A stretch of 64,000 nt of DNA from the NCBI GenBank assembly GCA_019828595.1, contig JAHQRK010000012.1, positions 620,001 to 684,000 on the forward strand, in the 5' to 3' direction. Shown piece after piece: positions 11,923-22,272 of this stretch. Source of the stretch: Aphanomyces cochlioides. Taxonomy: Eukaryota > Oomycota > Saprolegniomycetes > Saprolegniales > Verrucalvaceae. The stretch's first letter is position 1; every line of letters starts with the position of its first letter. The position numbers and the translations under genes were made by a program. The notes below the pieces were generated by a model that saw nothing but the letters and a program-made list of their open reading frames with translations, was not told the DNA's origin and searched no databases.

Positions 11923-12074
11923 GTTGGGATGCTCGGAAGTTCAAGTGGGAAGTGGGACACATCTGCTCGAGGATCCAACACAATACCTCTAAATACAAAT
12001 AAAGGAAATAATTAATTTATACGAGTACTTATTCTCGACACGCGGGAAAATTTTGCGCCACTGAGCGACCATGA

Positions 12075-12214
12075 TCGAGTTTTGACTTGAATGGCTCATA
12101 TTGATCGCGCGGAAAAGAAGAGCCTTGTACTCAAGGCGGCACAGTTCGAGTTTTGACTTGAATGGCTCATATTGATCGCGCGGAAAAGAAGAGCCTTGTA
12201 CTCAAGGCGGCAGA
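12075..12214. repeat. 71-bp tandem duplication over the transposase start
   Basis: The stretch beginning TCGAGTTTTGACTTGAATGG and ending AAGGCGGCA occurs at 12075 and again at 12146 essentially unchanged. Each copy contains the ATG of the transposase remnant. Confidence 0.9.
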
Positions 12215-12569
12215 GAACAATGAAGACTGGAAATACCTCGCCCGCATGTTGGACGTGAACGCCAAAACGGCTGCGAATTGGGTTTCTATTGCGCAAAAAT
12301 TGGCGCACTTCAGCTTTAAACGTCGAAAAGACGTTTTCTTTTCGACGTTTAAAGCTGAAGTGCGCCAATTTTTGCCTCGTGAGCGTCGCCTATTGCTCAC
12401 AGTGCCTCATGGCTCTACAATCAGGGGCCATCGTGCGGCTATGTTGGAGCGGGCAGCTGATCTAGCTGTTGCTGTTATTACTGCTAGCTTGTGTTGGTCT
12501 TGCTTCCAGCACACTCGTCAGTTCTACGCTGCTGTCATGAACTTCGAAGACTGCGCTGTTGGTGCTTAA
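12162..12569 (+). pseudogene. Truncated transposase, N-terminal HTH domain only
   Basis: The frame opens with an HTH of the kind found at the start of Tc1/mariner-type transposases (WKYLARMLDVNAKTAANWV). After about 45 codons it runs into the arms of the 37-bp hairpin (12294-12374) and then into sequence with no transposase similarity. No DDE triad can be seen. Confidence 0.65.
12294..12374. repeat. Perfect 37-bp inverted repeat with 7-nt loop
   Basis: Left arm 12294-12330 starts CAAAAATTGGCGCACTTCAG. The right arm 12338-12374 is the exact reverse complement, with loop ACGTTTT. It lies inside the transposase remnant. Confidence 0.95.
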
Positions 12570-12595
12570 GATAATCCAAAGTATTATCTTGTTTA

Positions 12596-12870
12596 GGGCC
12601 CGTCTGGCAACCGAAAATATTACAATAAATCGGCCCAAAATGCCATTTTGAGGCCAAATTCAATAATTGAGGTCAAAATATGAACTTGTTTATCTCCAAG
12701 AGTTTTGCACCAAGTCCAATATTTTTGGTTGGGATATACTCAGTGGAGGCTCCCAAAATGCTATTTTACGAAATGGAGGTAAAATCTCCATTTTGAATAT
12801 GCCATAAATCGTTGGTCCCAATTTAGCTGAAAATGGCATATTGATTTTGAAATTTTGCCAGACGCACCCT
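12596..12870. mobile_element. Possible nested miniature inverted-repeat element
   Basis: The left edge reads GGGCCCGTCTGGCAA and the right edge TTGCCAGACGCACCCT, inverted with two differences. The interior is AT-rich with repeated CCATTTTG/CAAAATG words. No clear target duplication was seen, so the call is tentative. Confidence 0.5.
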
Positions 12871-13593
12871 GAGTGTATTTGTTCATAAAGTTATTAAGTT
12901 TCAGGGTGGATTGGTGGCCAGTCCAAATTTCCCACTTGAACTTCCAAGCATCCCAACTTGATCGTCAAAAGGTGTACTACTCTGAACTTTTGTAAGCACC
13001 ATTACAAACACTTTGGTTGATGTGAGGAAATGTAAGCATCATTTGCGTGACAGCCAATCAAATCACTTGAATTAAATGAAAATGGCTGGATACGACTATA
13101 CTAGTAATACATTGTAGTACGAGTGAACAACACCTTCGTCTACTACTAGTAATGCAACTGTCCATGGTTTGCTTGGCATCACTATAGTCCAGTTTCCCTC
13201 CAGCACTTATTGGACGCATTGGACGCATGTGCAGCAGGACTTCTTGTCTTTCGCCGGTCTTCAAGAGACAATGCTTTCTTGATAAATATGCGAGTCGAGT
13301 ACTAGAAGTAATGTGTAACTTGGTTGTAACTACTACTAGTAACCATGACTACTAGATCATACTAGAGTCTATTTTGGTTGCATGCAAGTTGCGGTTGAAC
13401 ATCTTGCTGATTTCTTTGCTCCATTGGCTAAACTGGCCTCCTGTAAGCTTTTTGGCCAATCGAATTTTTTTTTGATTGAGTTACGGCACCTCAATGTGCT
13501 TACAAAAGTTCACAGAGTAGTATCGATTTTTAGAGGTCATCCTCTGATTCGAACAAAACCAGTTGAATCTTACACACCATACGTGGTTACAAC

Positions 13594-14934
13594 ATGCAAG
13601 GCGCTGAACTGTCGCCGCTGACGACACCAGTCAAGGCTCAAGAGAGCAGTGGAGCGAGCCATAGTTTGCCGTACTATAATGCAGACGCCGCCGGAACAAC
13701 AATCGGTCCGTCATGGATGAAGCAACTCCTCCCTGCACTCGGATCAGCGTTCGTCGCTTCCGTCGCTTACGTTGATCCGGGTAACTTTGCCACCAACATA
13801 CAAGCTGGATCGAACTATGGTTTCACGCTTCTCTGGGTTATCTTGATGGCGAATCTCATGGCAATGCTGTTCCAAACGCTGTCGGCCAAACTCGGTATTG
13901 CTACTGGCAAGAATCTACCTGAAGTAATTGCGGACCAATTTCCCCCATGGCTGGTCTACATTATGTGGTTTGTCGCTGAAGTCGCTGCGATTGCAACCGA
14001 CGTGGCCGAATTTATTGGTGCTGCAATTGCCTTTAAATTGCTTTTTTCTATCACTCTGGCATGGGGAGCTATAATCACAGCGGTTATGACGCTCGGTCTG
14101 CTCTACGTCCATCAAAGCCGTGTGCACATCTTTGAAGTGATCATTTTCGTCCTCGTCTCGGTCATCATTGTGAGTTACATTGTCGAAACAGCGATGCAAC
14201 CATCGATTGATTGGAATCAAGTTGCCAAGCACACGTTTGTTCCACAGTTTGTCGACACCAACAGCATCGTCCTGTCCGTCGGTATCGTCGGTGCCACTGT
14301 GATGCCCCACGTAATTTACTTGCACTCCGCGCTCACTCAGTCGCGCTTCGTCGTCTCTGAAGACGGTGACGTGATTTTTCCACCGCTGCGCTACGAAGTC
14401 GTTGGTATTGTGATTGCCCTCGGCATTGCTGGTCTTGTCAATATGTCGATGCTCATTATGGCTGCTTCGACTTTCAATACCTCTGGTCATACTGACATCA
14501 ACTCGATCGAAAATGCGTATTTGACACTCGAGCCCCTGCTTGGAAAAGGAGCGTCGTATGTGTTTGCCATCGGCCTCCTCGCGTCAGGTATTTCATCGTC
14601 GGCCGTAGGTACGTTGGCTGGTCAAGTGATCATGGGGGGCTTTGTCAAATTCCACATCAATGTATGGATCCGACGCGTAGTCACGCTCGTGCCATCGATG
14701 GCAATTATCTTTTCAGGTGCGGATCCAACTCAAGCTCTTGTCATCAGCCAGGTCGTGCTCAGTTTTTGTATTCCATTTGCCCTTGTGCCACTGGCAATGT
14801 TCGCAAGTCGTGAAGACATCATGGGCAAGTGGAAGAGCTCAGGCCTTATTCAAGGCATCACGGCTATGCTATGTCTCATTATCATCGGCCTCAATATCTA
14901 CTTGGTACTTGCGGCTATTTGTGGATGGAACTAG
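13594..14934 (+). CDS. NRAMP/MntH-family divalent metal transporter
   Basis: A 446-residue, intron-free membrane protein (about 11 hydrophobic segments), the usual size for the family. TM1 carries the metal-binding DPGN (ASVAYVDPGNFATNIQAG). TM6 carries ATVMPHVIYLHSALTQSR, matching the A-x-x-M and both His of the family but with Val where MPHN usually has Asn. Expected role: proton-coupled uptake of Mn2+ or Fe2+ at the plasma membrane or from vacuoles. The start MQGAELSPLTTPV follows a region rich in ACTAGTA words. Lack of introns next to intron-rich genes is noted, but alone does not show transfer. Its end faces the secreted-protein gene 57 bp away. Confidence 0.95.
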   Translation: MQGAELSPLTTPVKAQESSGASHSLPYYNADAAGTTIGPSWMKQLLPALGSAFVASVAYVDPGNFATNIQAGSNYGFTLLWVILMANLMAMLFQTLSAKLGIATGKNLPEVIADQFPPWLVYIMWFVAEVAAIATDVAEFIGAAIAFKLLFSITLAWGAIITAVMTLGLLYVHQSRVHIFEVIIFVLVSVIIVSYIVETAMQPSIDWNQVAKHTFVPQFVDTNSIVLSVGIVGATVMPHVIYLHSALTQSRFVVSEDGDVIFPPLRYEVVGIVIALGIAGLVNMSMLIMAASTFNTSGHTDINSIENAYLTLEPLLGKGASYVFAIGLLASGISSSAVGTLAGQVIMGGFVKFHINVWIRRVVTLVPSMAIIFSGADPTQALVISQVVLSFCIPFALVPLAMFASREDIMGKWKSSGLIQGITAMLCLIIIGLNIYLVLAAICGWN

Positions 14935-14990
14935 AGGGCGAGAGTTTTCCAAGCTCAAAGAAGTACAGTCGATGTTTAATAGACATTCAA

Positions 14991-16064
14991 TTACTCTGAC
15001 GAAACTTGCTGCTGTTGTTGTTGCTGTGCTGACTCTGGGAGAAAGGCAGACTGTGTTTTGACCAAGTCGTGAATACGCTGCTTGAAGGCGGCAGTCATAC
15101 CGCTAATGTCCTACGATTGCGATTCGCTCAACCCTTCACATTGCTTGAAGAGTGACTCGATACCTTGTACTCATCAGTCGCAAAATGAGTTTTTGCTTTG
15201 TCACGCTGCTTCTTTTGCCGGCGAATGTAGCGGCCTACATGCCCATGAAGTATTGAACACAATGTCAGAGCCTACCTTGGGCGATGATGAGACGTCGTGT
15301 GCGTGCTGTGTCGTACGCCAGTAAAATATTCTTCTCAGCACGAGTCAAGAGCATGAATGCAAGGATTTCATCGTCTGAAAACTCATGGAAAGCCGGGGGT
15401 TGAGACGACTCGATATTGTTGTCCGTGGTAGAGCTGGGCTCTTCTTCAAGCGGTGCGTTGATTACCAACTCATCAATGTTCACTTCCTCGACGACTGCAT
15501 CAACCTCAGCTGGAGGCCCCAGTTGTGATGGCGTTAGCGCTGTCTCGTGTGCACCACCAAGCGTAATCTCAATGAGTGGGGGCTCCTCGCCATTGTGTGG
15601 TTTCTCCACAAGCGCGTTGATCTTCTTCGTCGCTATCTGCATGGCTGTTTGATACATGTCCTCCGAGAATCCAGGGTAGTTGCGTCGCAGATCTTGGATG
15701 GCTTTGTCTGTGGCAGCTAGAACACCTTTGGCATCCTCCTCCGTCAAGGTGCGCGCGTCGCCGTTTTCAAATGCAAAGCGCTCGACGAATCCATGCGAGG
15801 ACAGCTTTGTCGTCTGTACCTCAATGCGAGGAATAGGCTGGCGGTCGAATGAGTCCAATGCAGCCTACCATTGATATTAGCAAAGACATTTTTACTCGAA
15901 GCTCTGACAGATTCAAACTCAACGTCTTGAAGCAGATATGATGGCACATTGCGTTCATTGAGGGCAAAGCAATGAGGACCATGAAGACTTGAGCAAGTGG
16001 TGATCGCTCGGTCAGCAGCACACATGAGCACAGCTGCCACTAAGGTGGACACCACTGAGTACAT
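14991..16064 (-). CDS. Secreted protein of unknown function, four exons
   Basis: Starts MYSVVSTLVAAVLMCAADRA at 16064: a clear signal peptide. Exon 1 ends at ...FESVRASS before a 31-nt intron (GTAAAA...GGTAG). Exon 2 reads AALDSFDRQPIPRIEVQ and continues through NYPGFSEDMYQTAMQIATKK, an acidic Pro/Glu stretch, and DDEILAFMLLTRAEKNILLAYDTARTRR (read in two parts). A short basic exon (YIRRQKKQRDKAKTHF) and a Gln-rich last exon (DISGMTAAFKQRIHDLVKTQ, then about seven Gln) end at 14991. There is no membrane segment after the signal peptide, no RxLR motif and no cysteine-rich core. I recognise no family. It may be extracellular or ER-resident. Confidence 0.7.
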
Positions 16065-16593
16065 GGCTGGCTGGTGGAATTTACCAAGCTGTAATGTTCT
16101 AGGTGTCCTCTCGAGTTGGCCGTTGGTGTCGATCAGTTACATGTTGAAATGTCTGATGGCAACCAAGCCGAAGCAATAGAGTACTTTCTCAATCATGGTT
16201 CATCTGCAACTAGCAGCTACGTCATTGTACCCGAGCAGTCATGTGCACTTCGACCGCTCAGCGAGAGACATGTGAAAAGTGTGAAACAGAACACTCTGAG
16301 GCAGTTCATGTCGAGTAATGATGGATGACAGCTCAGGTTGGCTCTTTGAGGGCATCATGCGGGGCATGTTTCAATGTCGTTCTGGTCACACAGAACACGG
16401 CAATTCAATGATTTGCATTAAGGTTTCTGAACTTGTATTTGGAGCGACAGACGAAGCATGGCGTATTTCATGCGATGCATTTGTTGACGGGTCTTTTGCA
16501 TCGTGGTTTGGGGCGTCAAGTCGGAGAGGAGTCAACGCAGGAAGGACAGTAAGCCTTGGGGTAGGCTAGAACTTCAGTAGATCGAGCTGTTGA
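16065..16593. other. Intergenic region, no gene seen
   Basis: Open frames here are short and unconvincing. The stretch just below 16594 resembles the sequence just below 18223, showing that the tandem glycosyltransferase duplication included downstream flank. Confidence 0.4.
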
Positions 16594-17586
16594 TTATGTT
16601 GATGGCGTCTTCCAAGATCCCTCGTAGTGGTGGTGGAGAATGCACTCGGGCCATTGAGAGCACTGAAAGCCAGTGTATCGAGATCCCACGATGCACACTT
16701 CTTCGTCGTTCTTTTTGATACGCAGGACGCTGGTTTTGTCCGATACAAGCGATGGCCCTTGTGGGGATGTCTCGCTCAAGTGAAGAGGCTTGCTGAAGTT
16801 GCCATATAGCTGGACGAAATCGGTAATGACGCCACTTCCTGCAATTTCTTGGACTTCGACTGTTGCATTTGGACCATGAGGAACATGGAACCGCTCGTAT
16901 CGGTTGACAGTGAAGTCGAGCAGCTCGCCAAAGAAGGCTGAGCGTGGTTTTCGAGCATACATGGCCCAATTTTGGATCTGACCTTTGCGACGCATTTTCC
17001 AGCTCGAGAGACAGTTGTTGTCATAGCAATCCCTTTCGATGCCGAGAACGACATCACAAGTTGCAAGAGCGGTGTTTGGACCTATCCACTGCGAAGGAAA
17101 GGGCTTGAGGGCTTCAACATCCAAGTCGACGGCGAGTCCTCCAAGGTAGTAGACGGCAAACATCTTGAGCATATCAGCTTGAAGGATAGGGAGGTAGTCC
17201 GACTCGTGGAACATTCGAGCTTGTGCTGGTGTAAGTTGAGTCATGAATGGATGGTTCGCCAGGATAAATTCAATCATGCATTTTGAATCGGTGTAGCGGA
17301 TCCATGACTGCAACGTGGGGAACTGAGCGTAATTGTATTTGGATCCTGTAAAGACGAATTGCACCCGACAGACTGAAGGTTGGTCATCCCGCACAATCGT
17401 TTCCTCTAGTGCACTCAGCCCCAGAGCTTCCCGTGTCGTGTCTACCGAGCTGACGTTGGAAATGTTGTAGCCTACAAAGACAAGCAGGAAACACATTGCG
17501 CATTTCATCAAGAATCGGTGAGATGGACGGGTTTTCGCGTCATGCGTCTTGTGATGCTGGAGGTTGAATGCCGGGAGAAGATGCAT
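16594..17586 (-). CDS. Type II membrane glycosyltransferase with DxD motif (OCH1-like sugar transferase), copy A
   Basis: Start chosen at MHLLPAFN (17586) because the paralogue starts at the matching position; an in-frame Met lies 20 codons upstream. It has a short cytoplasmic tail, one signal anchor (CAMCFLLVFVGYNISNV), a stem, then the catalytic domain: LQADMLKMFAVYYLGG followed by AVDLDVEALKPF, the DxD nucleotide-sugar site of the Gly_transf_sug/OCH1 group. Further conserved blocks are IQNWAMYARKPRSAF and GSGVITDFVQLYG. Family role: Golgi transfer of mannose or another sugar to glycans. Single exon. Tandem duplicate of the next gene. The donor sugar cannot be decided. Confidence 0.85.
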   Translation of the reverse strand: MHLLPAFNLQHHKTHDAKTRPSHRFLMKCAMCFLLVFVGYNISNVSSVDTTREALGLSALEETIVRDDQPSVCRVQFVFTGSKYNYAQFPTLQSWIRYTDSKCMIEFILANHPFMTQLTPAQARMFHESDYLPILQADMLKMFAVYYLGGLAVDLDVEALKPFPSQWIGPNTALATCDVVLGIERDCYDNNCLSSWKMRRKGQIQNWAMYARKPRSAFFGELLDFTVNRYERFHVPHGPNATVEVQEIAGSGVITDFVQLYGNFSKPLHLSETSPQGPSLVSDKTSVLRIKKNDEEVCIVGSRYTGFQCSQWPECILHHHYEGSWKTPST

Positions 17587-18222
17587 GCCGCTCTGTCGCT
17601 GGGATGGCTTGTACAACGAGGGGAAGAAGTGAGAGGTGGCACACAAACCACAGCGGTACTTGACAGGTTGACTCCACCTTGATGATGACGCTCTCTCACT
17701 GTCTTCAAAACTTTTTACTGTTATTTTACACTTTATTTAGTGTGTATTGACACATAGGGACATTTGGAGAGTGTGAAACAATTCTCACATGTGGCGACAC
17801 CCTCAGAAGGTTTATGACTTGGCATTTCATGCAACGCAGCTCTACATTTTGCTTGAAAGATGTCAGTGGAGGAAAGTTTTTGCGAGCGTCATGCGGCGAT
17901 GGCGGGGTTTATTGTCAGAGTGGTTTCTCTGCACACATCGAGTGAAGGCACCACGCATTGGCTCGTTTGAGTATTTGGGCAATCATCGCGCTGTTGAGCA
18001 GAAGAGAAGGACAGCATGACGAAACGATGATTCTCATGAAAATTAGTTCACGACACGGATTTGGGGCGACAGAGGGTACAATGCCGCGGTGCATGCGACG
18101 CGATTGTTCAGACATCATTGTAGATCTTGCACATCTTGACGCGCCAAGTCGGATGCTGGTCAAGAGCGAGATCGGCGGTGAGCCTTGGGATAAGCCAAAA
18201 CTTTAGTAACTCTACGTGTCGA
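17587..18222. other. Spacer between the two glycosyltransferase genes
   Basis: No gene seen. The end nearest 18222 is similar to the sequence just below copy A (AGCCTTGGG, then AACTTTAGTA/AACTTCAGTA, then TCGATT), marking duplicated 3' flank. Confidence 0.45.
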
Positions 18223-19266
18223 TTACAACGACGACTTCTTCCAAGACCCTTCGAAGTGATGGTCAACAAGGCACTCAGACCAGCGAGAACATCCACCGCC
18301 AGTGTATCGCGATCCCACGATGCACACTTCTTCGTTGTACTTCTTGATGCGCAGGACGCTACCTTTGTCCGACATGAGCGATGGCCCTCCTGGGGAAGTT
18401 TCGTTCAAGTAATGAGGCTGGCTGAAGTTGCCATAAAGCTGAACAAAGTCGGTAATGACGCCACTTCCTGCTATTTCTTGGACTTCCACCGTCGCATTCG
18501 GACCATGAGGAACATAAAATCGCTCGTATCTGTCAACTGTGAAATCGAGCAGCTCGCCAAGGAAGGTCGAACGAGGCCTTCGAGCGTACATGACCCAATT
18601 TTGGATCTGACCCTTGCGGCGCATGGATTTGACACAAATGTCATCGTAGCAATCCGCTTCAATGCCAAGGACAACGTCGCACGTGGCTAGCGTTGTGTTT
18701 GGACCTGTCCACTCTGAAGGAAACGGCTTGAGCGCTTCAACATCCAAGTCGACAGCGACACCGCCAAGGTAGTAGACGGAAAACATCTTGAGCATATCGG
18801 CTTGAAGGATAGGGAGGTAGTCCGACTCGTAGTACATTCGAGATTGAGCAGCCGTGAGTTGAGTCATGAATGGATGGTTCGAGCGGAGAAAGTCGATCGC
18901 GCACTTTGGATCGGTGTAGCGGATCCATGACTTCAACGTGGGAAATTGGCCGTAGTCGTATTTGGACCCTGCAAATGCGAATTGCACTCGACAACTTTCT
19001 GCAGGACGAGTATGAGGATCTCTGGTCGTGGTAGGTTCGACTCCTGTGGCACTCTGTGATGGGGAAGGTTGGGTTTGTCGTGCAATGGTCTCCTCTCGAT
19101 CGCTCAGAGCCAGAGCTTTCCTTGTCGTGACTACCGAGTTGACGTGGGAAATGTCGTAGCCGACAAAGACAAGCAGGAAGCACAATGCGCACCCGATGAA
19201 GAATCGATGGGACGTCAAGAACTTCGCATCGAGCGTCTTGAAGTCGATTGTCGGGAGGAGATGCAT
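18223..19266 (-). CDS. Type II membrane glycosyltransferase with DxD motif (OCH1-like), copy B
   Basis: A 347-residue paralogue of copy A, highly similar over its whole length. Signal anchor CALCFLLVFVGYDISHV. Stem is longer than in copy A, with a Thr/Pro-rich insert (SPSQSATGVEPTTTRDPHTR). Catalytic DxD in GGVAVDLDVEALKPF; also IQNWVMYARRPRSTF and GSGVITDFVQLYG. Single exon. Differences concentrate in the stem and around CYDDICVKSMRR. Golgi localisation is inferred from topology. Confidence 0.87.
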   Translation of the reverse strand: MHLLPTIDFKTLDAKFLTSHRFFIGCALCFLLVFVGYDISHVNSVVTTRKALALSDREETIARQTQPSPSQSATGVEPTTTRDPHTRPAESCRVQFAFAGSKYDYGQFPTLKSWIRYTDPKCAIDFLRSNHPFMTQLTAAQSRMYYESDYLPILQADMLKMFSVYYLGGVAVDLDVEALKPFPSEWTGPNTTLATCDVVLGIEADCYDDICVKSMRRKGQIQNWVMYARRPRSTFLGELLDFTVDRYERFYVPHGPNATVEVQEIAGSGVITDFVQLYGNFSQPHYLNETSPGGPSLMSDKGSVLRIKKYNEEVCIVGSRYTGGGCSRWSECLVDHHFEGSWKKSSL

Positions 19267-20178
19267 GCTGCTCTTTCCTGTGTCCTAAATATTTCTGGCC
19301 TAACGTTAATGTTGGGTGCAGGGGTGGTGAGAGGAGAGAGGGGGATGTGTGTGTCTTGGTGTGAAACACAAACCACAACGGAGACTTGACAGATTCCACC
19401 ATCTTTACCCCATCTGTTCATGACATGCTCTCTCTTATGGATAGAGTGCTCTCACACCATCATGCTCATCTTGTCCAAGCCATCATGGTGATTGATATCT
19501 TGAAGCTCATAGCTGAACTTGCTTTGTTTACAACGACGGACGCCTCATTCTTGGTGCATTACACAATCTCGGCTGAACTACCACGTTACACAGAACAATG
19601 TTGACCATGCCTGCCACCAGATTCATGAGCATGAATATATTTCATTGTCAGTTTGTCTCCTGACAGTCCCGTGCAATTTCATCACATTGCAATGTTTTGT
19701 ATAAGCTCTGTCGCTCTGTGCTCTCTTCGACTAGCTCTACAATGCCCCTTGAGCATAAAATTCGCCCCACTCAGTCCTGCGACGCCAAACAAGCCACAAT
19801 TACAGCTTAAATGCCAGCAATGATTTGACCGCCTTTGATTGAGCAAGCAGCATCGATGACATCTATCGGTTTTTGTCGATTGAAACTTCTTGTCCATCTT
19901 GTTGCTCAGCATCATCCATGATCTGAGATATGAGCCTCGATCTGGTCGGGTGTCAAGAACGACAACTGATCGCCAACTTGGCCGCCCCACTGGATTGAAC
20001 GAGTCGAATCTATCAACGCAGTGTGAACGTTAGAGGTTGGAACTCGAGCCCACAAGGGAAAAGCAACGTCGCTCCTTCGAAAGAGACCAAGGCAAAGTAT
20101 GTACGATGGGGAGACAACGCTGGAAGGACGAGAGATGAGAGTCGCCAGAAGTGACAGCAACCCAAGATGAATGGGGGA

Positions 20179-20275
20179 CCTTTGACAAAAGTGGGGGCTA
20201 TTTAGAAAATTTAGACAGAAGTGGACACCTCTGACAAAAGTGGGGGCTATGTGACAGGAAGTGGGGCCACTCTTG
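20179..20275 (+). repeat. GACAAAAGTGGGGG repeat, copy 1
   Basis: Four degenerate units built on GACAAAAGTGGGGG or GACAGAAGTGG occur at about 20-30 bp spacing. About 70 bp (TTTGACAAAAGTGGGGGC to the second GACAAAAGTGGGGGC) recurs near 22273 in the same orientation. Confidence 0.75.
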
Positions 20276-20586
20276 CATGTTTTCAATGGTCCCCACCCAC
20301 ATTTGTCACGTCGTCATTGGTTGGTTGGTCTCCTGAAGTGGAAAGACCACGACTCATATGCACCAAGTGTCGCTCAGATTTCTCTTGCTCGCGCAATTTG
20401 AAAGCGCATCAGCAGAGACGAATCTTTTCCTGAGCCAACATCTTGCAAGGGTATGACGCTGGCGTCCATGACAGGCAAGGTTGATGAAATTCAAATTTCA
20501 TACTAATTTGGTCGCTTTTTTCAAAAAGTTGAGCCACCACGCTATTAACACTATTTTATGAATATGTCCGCCACATTTGGAAGATA

Positions 20587-21297
20587 CAGCGATCTGGGAA
20601 ATATAAGACCAGCGGCGGCTCTTCGGTGATTGGTCAGTTTCAAACTCAAGTTGAAGTCATGGACCTGTGAAATATTTTATCCTATTAAATTGAATATTGG
20701 TGTCGTCCCAAGAACAAGAACTTTGTATTTAAAGCTATCATTAAAGTTTATGCACTGTGAAAGTAACTAGAATACCTACGATATTGCAAAGTGCCATGCA
20801 TTCAATGAAAAGTCATAGCAGTCATAGATAAAGTGAAAACCTCTATAATTTAATATTTACTGTATCTATTTCGAGGATGTGTTGTCGAACAATCCCAACA
20901 CGATGAACCAACACTGTATTGAATTAGTTAGCCTTAGGCAACGCTTTTCTAAAACTAGACCTAATTGTTTCAGGAGTGATAATATTCCAGGCTGCAATCG
21001 CTCTTTTTATTGTTGCCATCCTCTTTTCTTTGGCCGGACGTTGAGTGGTTGTCTCAGCAAGCCACATTCTCCGCAAAATACTTTTGAATGGGCCCATGAC
21101 ACCTACATCCAAGGGTTGCAACACAGATGTGCGATTTTCCTTGGTGCTTGTCTGACATCACGTTTGTCACTTTATGGCCATGAAATGATGGCTGGCATCC
21201 TGCCAATTATATTTCCTGTTATAATTTATAATATCAATTATGAAGGTTCTATTGTAGGGTAGGGTTAGTTGCTGGTCTTATATTTCCCAGATCTCTG
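20587..21297 (-). mobile_element. pogo-like non-autonomous DNA transposon, copy 1 (711 bp)
   Basis: Ends are inverted: CAGCGATCTGGGAAATATAA at the left and TTATATTTCCCAGATCTCTG at the right, flanked by TA on both sides. On the minus strand (21124-20924) it encodes the end of a DDE transposase of the pogo/Tigger type: LQPLDVGVMGPFKSILRRMW, then AWNIITPETIRSSFRKA. The catalytic core is missing. An identical-length copy lies inverted at 22367. Confidence 0.88.
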
Positions 21298-22135
21298 TAC
21301 TTTGATAAGAGGCAACTTGAAACGATACCCGATAGAAGTGGGTTGTCTATATATAATACGAAGTCGTAACTGCACTGCGCCTGCATTTCTTGCTGTTCAG
21401 GCGCCATAAGTCTTGCTCGAATTTTATATAAATAGGATCCAAGAGTACCGCCAAGTCCATGACGCGCCAAGAAGAAAGGTGGGGCTGCTCCCTGGCAAGG
21501 TCAAGAAACTGTGAGATTCTGTGTGTCACTTGTGATTGACAGGTCAGTGAGGCGTCGCCAGGGGGACAGTTGGATATTCAAGGTTCTGAGGGGCAACTTG
21601 TCACGAAAATGTCTATTAGTTGTTTTACGCTATCCCCTTGATTTCATTCCAGAAACGCGGCATGCATCACTTCCTTCTGGTTGTGGTCCTAGCCGAGTGC
21701 ACCGACGTGCATGAGGCAGTCTGTGAAGCCAAGGGGAATGAGGGCTTTTAGAAAGCTCAGGTTCACAATGTTATTAAAGTGATAGAGGGGAAACGCAATC
21801 AAATGTTATGTGGGATAGTCGCTCCATGATTGACAGAGTTGGAAACCTTGAATATTTTATACGATTAACAGATTTCAAATTATTTGATATGGAAGGTCCT
21901 TCTCTGCTTTATACATATATATTCATTTACAGAACTATAAATTTATAAGGTATGCGTTTCCTGTCTTCTTGTGTTTGCCGACTGAATGAATAGATCAAGA
22001 GTCAGAGAGGCGAAAATGTCAAGCACTTTATCCCAGTACATACATACCAGCCGAACAAGAACTTGTCAATGTCGTGATAATTTGCTCTGTTGCCTTGAGA
22101 AACTACAGTTTGATATCGAATGTTCATTCACAAGA

Positions 22136-22182
22136 TTATCCGGATACTATCATATTATCCGTAGTTGTCGTCCTTATCCGGA
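22136..22182. promoter_or_regulatory. Cluster of TTATCCGGAT words (no adjacent gene)
   Basis: TTATCCGGATA, TTATCCGTA and TTATCCGGATG occur within 47 bp. The same word clusters upstream of three genes in this window; here there is no gene beside it, which favours a repeat-derived origin for at least this cluster. Confidence 0.3.
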
Positions 22183-22272
22183 TGAACAAAAAAAGGACCT
22201 TTCCAAATTTGGGAGAAAGTCCAAATCGATTGAATTGAGACGAGTACAGGGCCGCGAATCTCCCATTCATGG

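Larger units (their letters stand above)
11904..12976. mobile_element. Decayed Tc1/mariner-like DNA transposon
   Basis: Terminal inverted repeats of about 48 bp: 11904-11951 begins TACACCTTTTGACGTTCAAG and 12929-12976 is its reverse complement with about two mismatches. TA occurs at both ends. Inside is only the N-terminal helix-turn-helix part of a transposase (MAHIDRAEKKSLVLKAAENN ... MLDVNAKTAANWV, from 12162), followed by a hairpin and unrelated sequence. The catalytic DDE part is missing, so the copy is dead. Confidence 0.8.
11230..13593. other. Transposon-derived intergenic region
   Basis: Contains the 1.07-kb Tc1/mariner-like remnant, a nested small element, a hairpin and a tandem duplication (listed separately). 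The part from 13000 to 13380 has many copies of ACTAGTA or near matches (13100, 13143, 13337) upstream of the NRAMP gene. No intact gene was recognised; a minus-strand frame at 11922-11704 may be a fragment of one. Confidence 0.5.

Noticed and set aside
20221..20433. C2H2 zinc-finger-like frame
   Set aside because: Has CTKC and one His of the motif but lacks the second His, and lies in repeats.
20879..21262. 127-codon frame that recurs exactly at 22402-22785
   Set aside because: It lies on the strand opposite to the LQPLD transposase fragment within the duplicated 711-bp element. Its conservation is due to the recent element copy.
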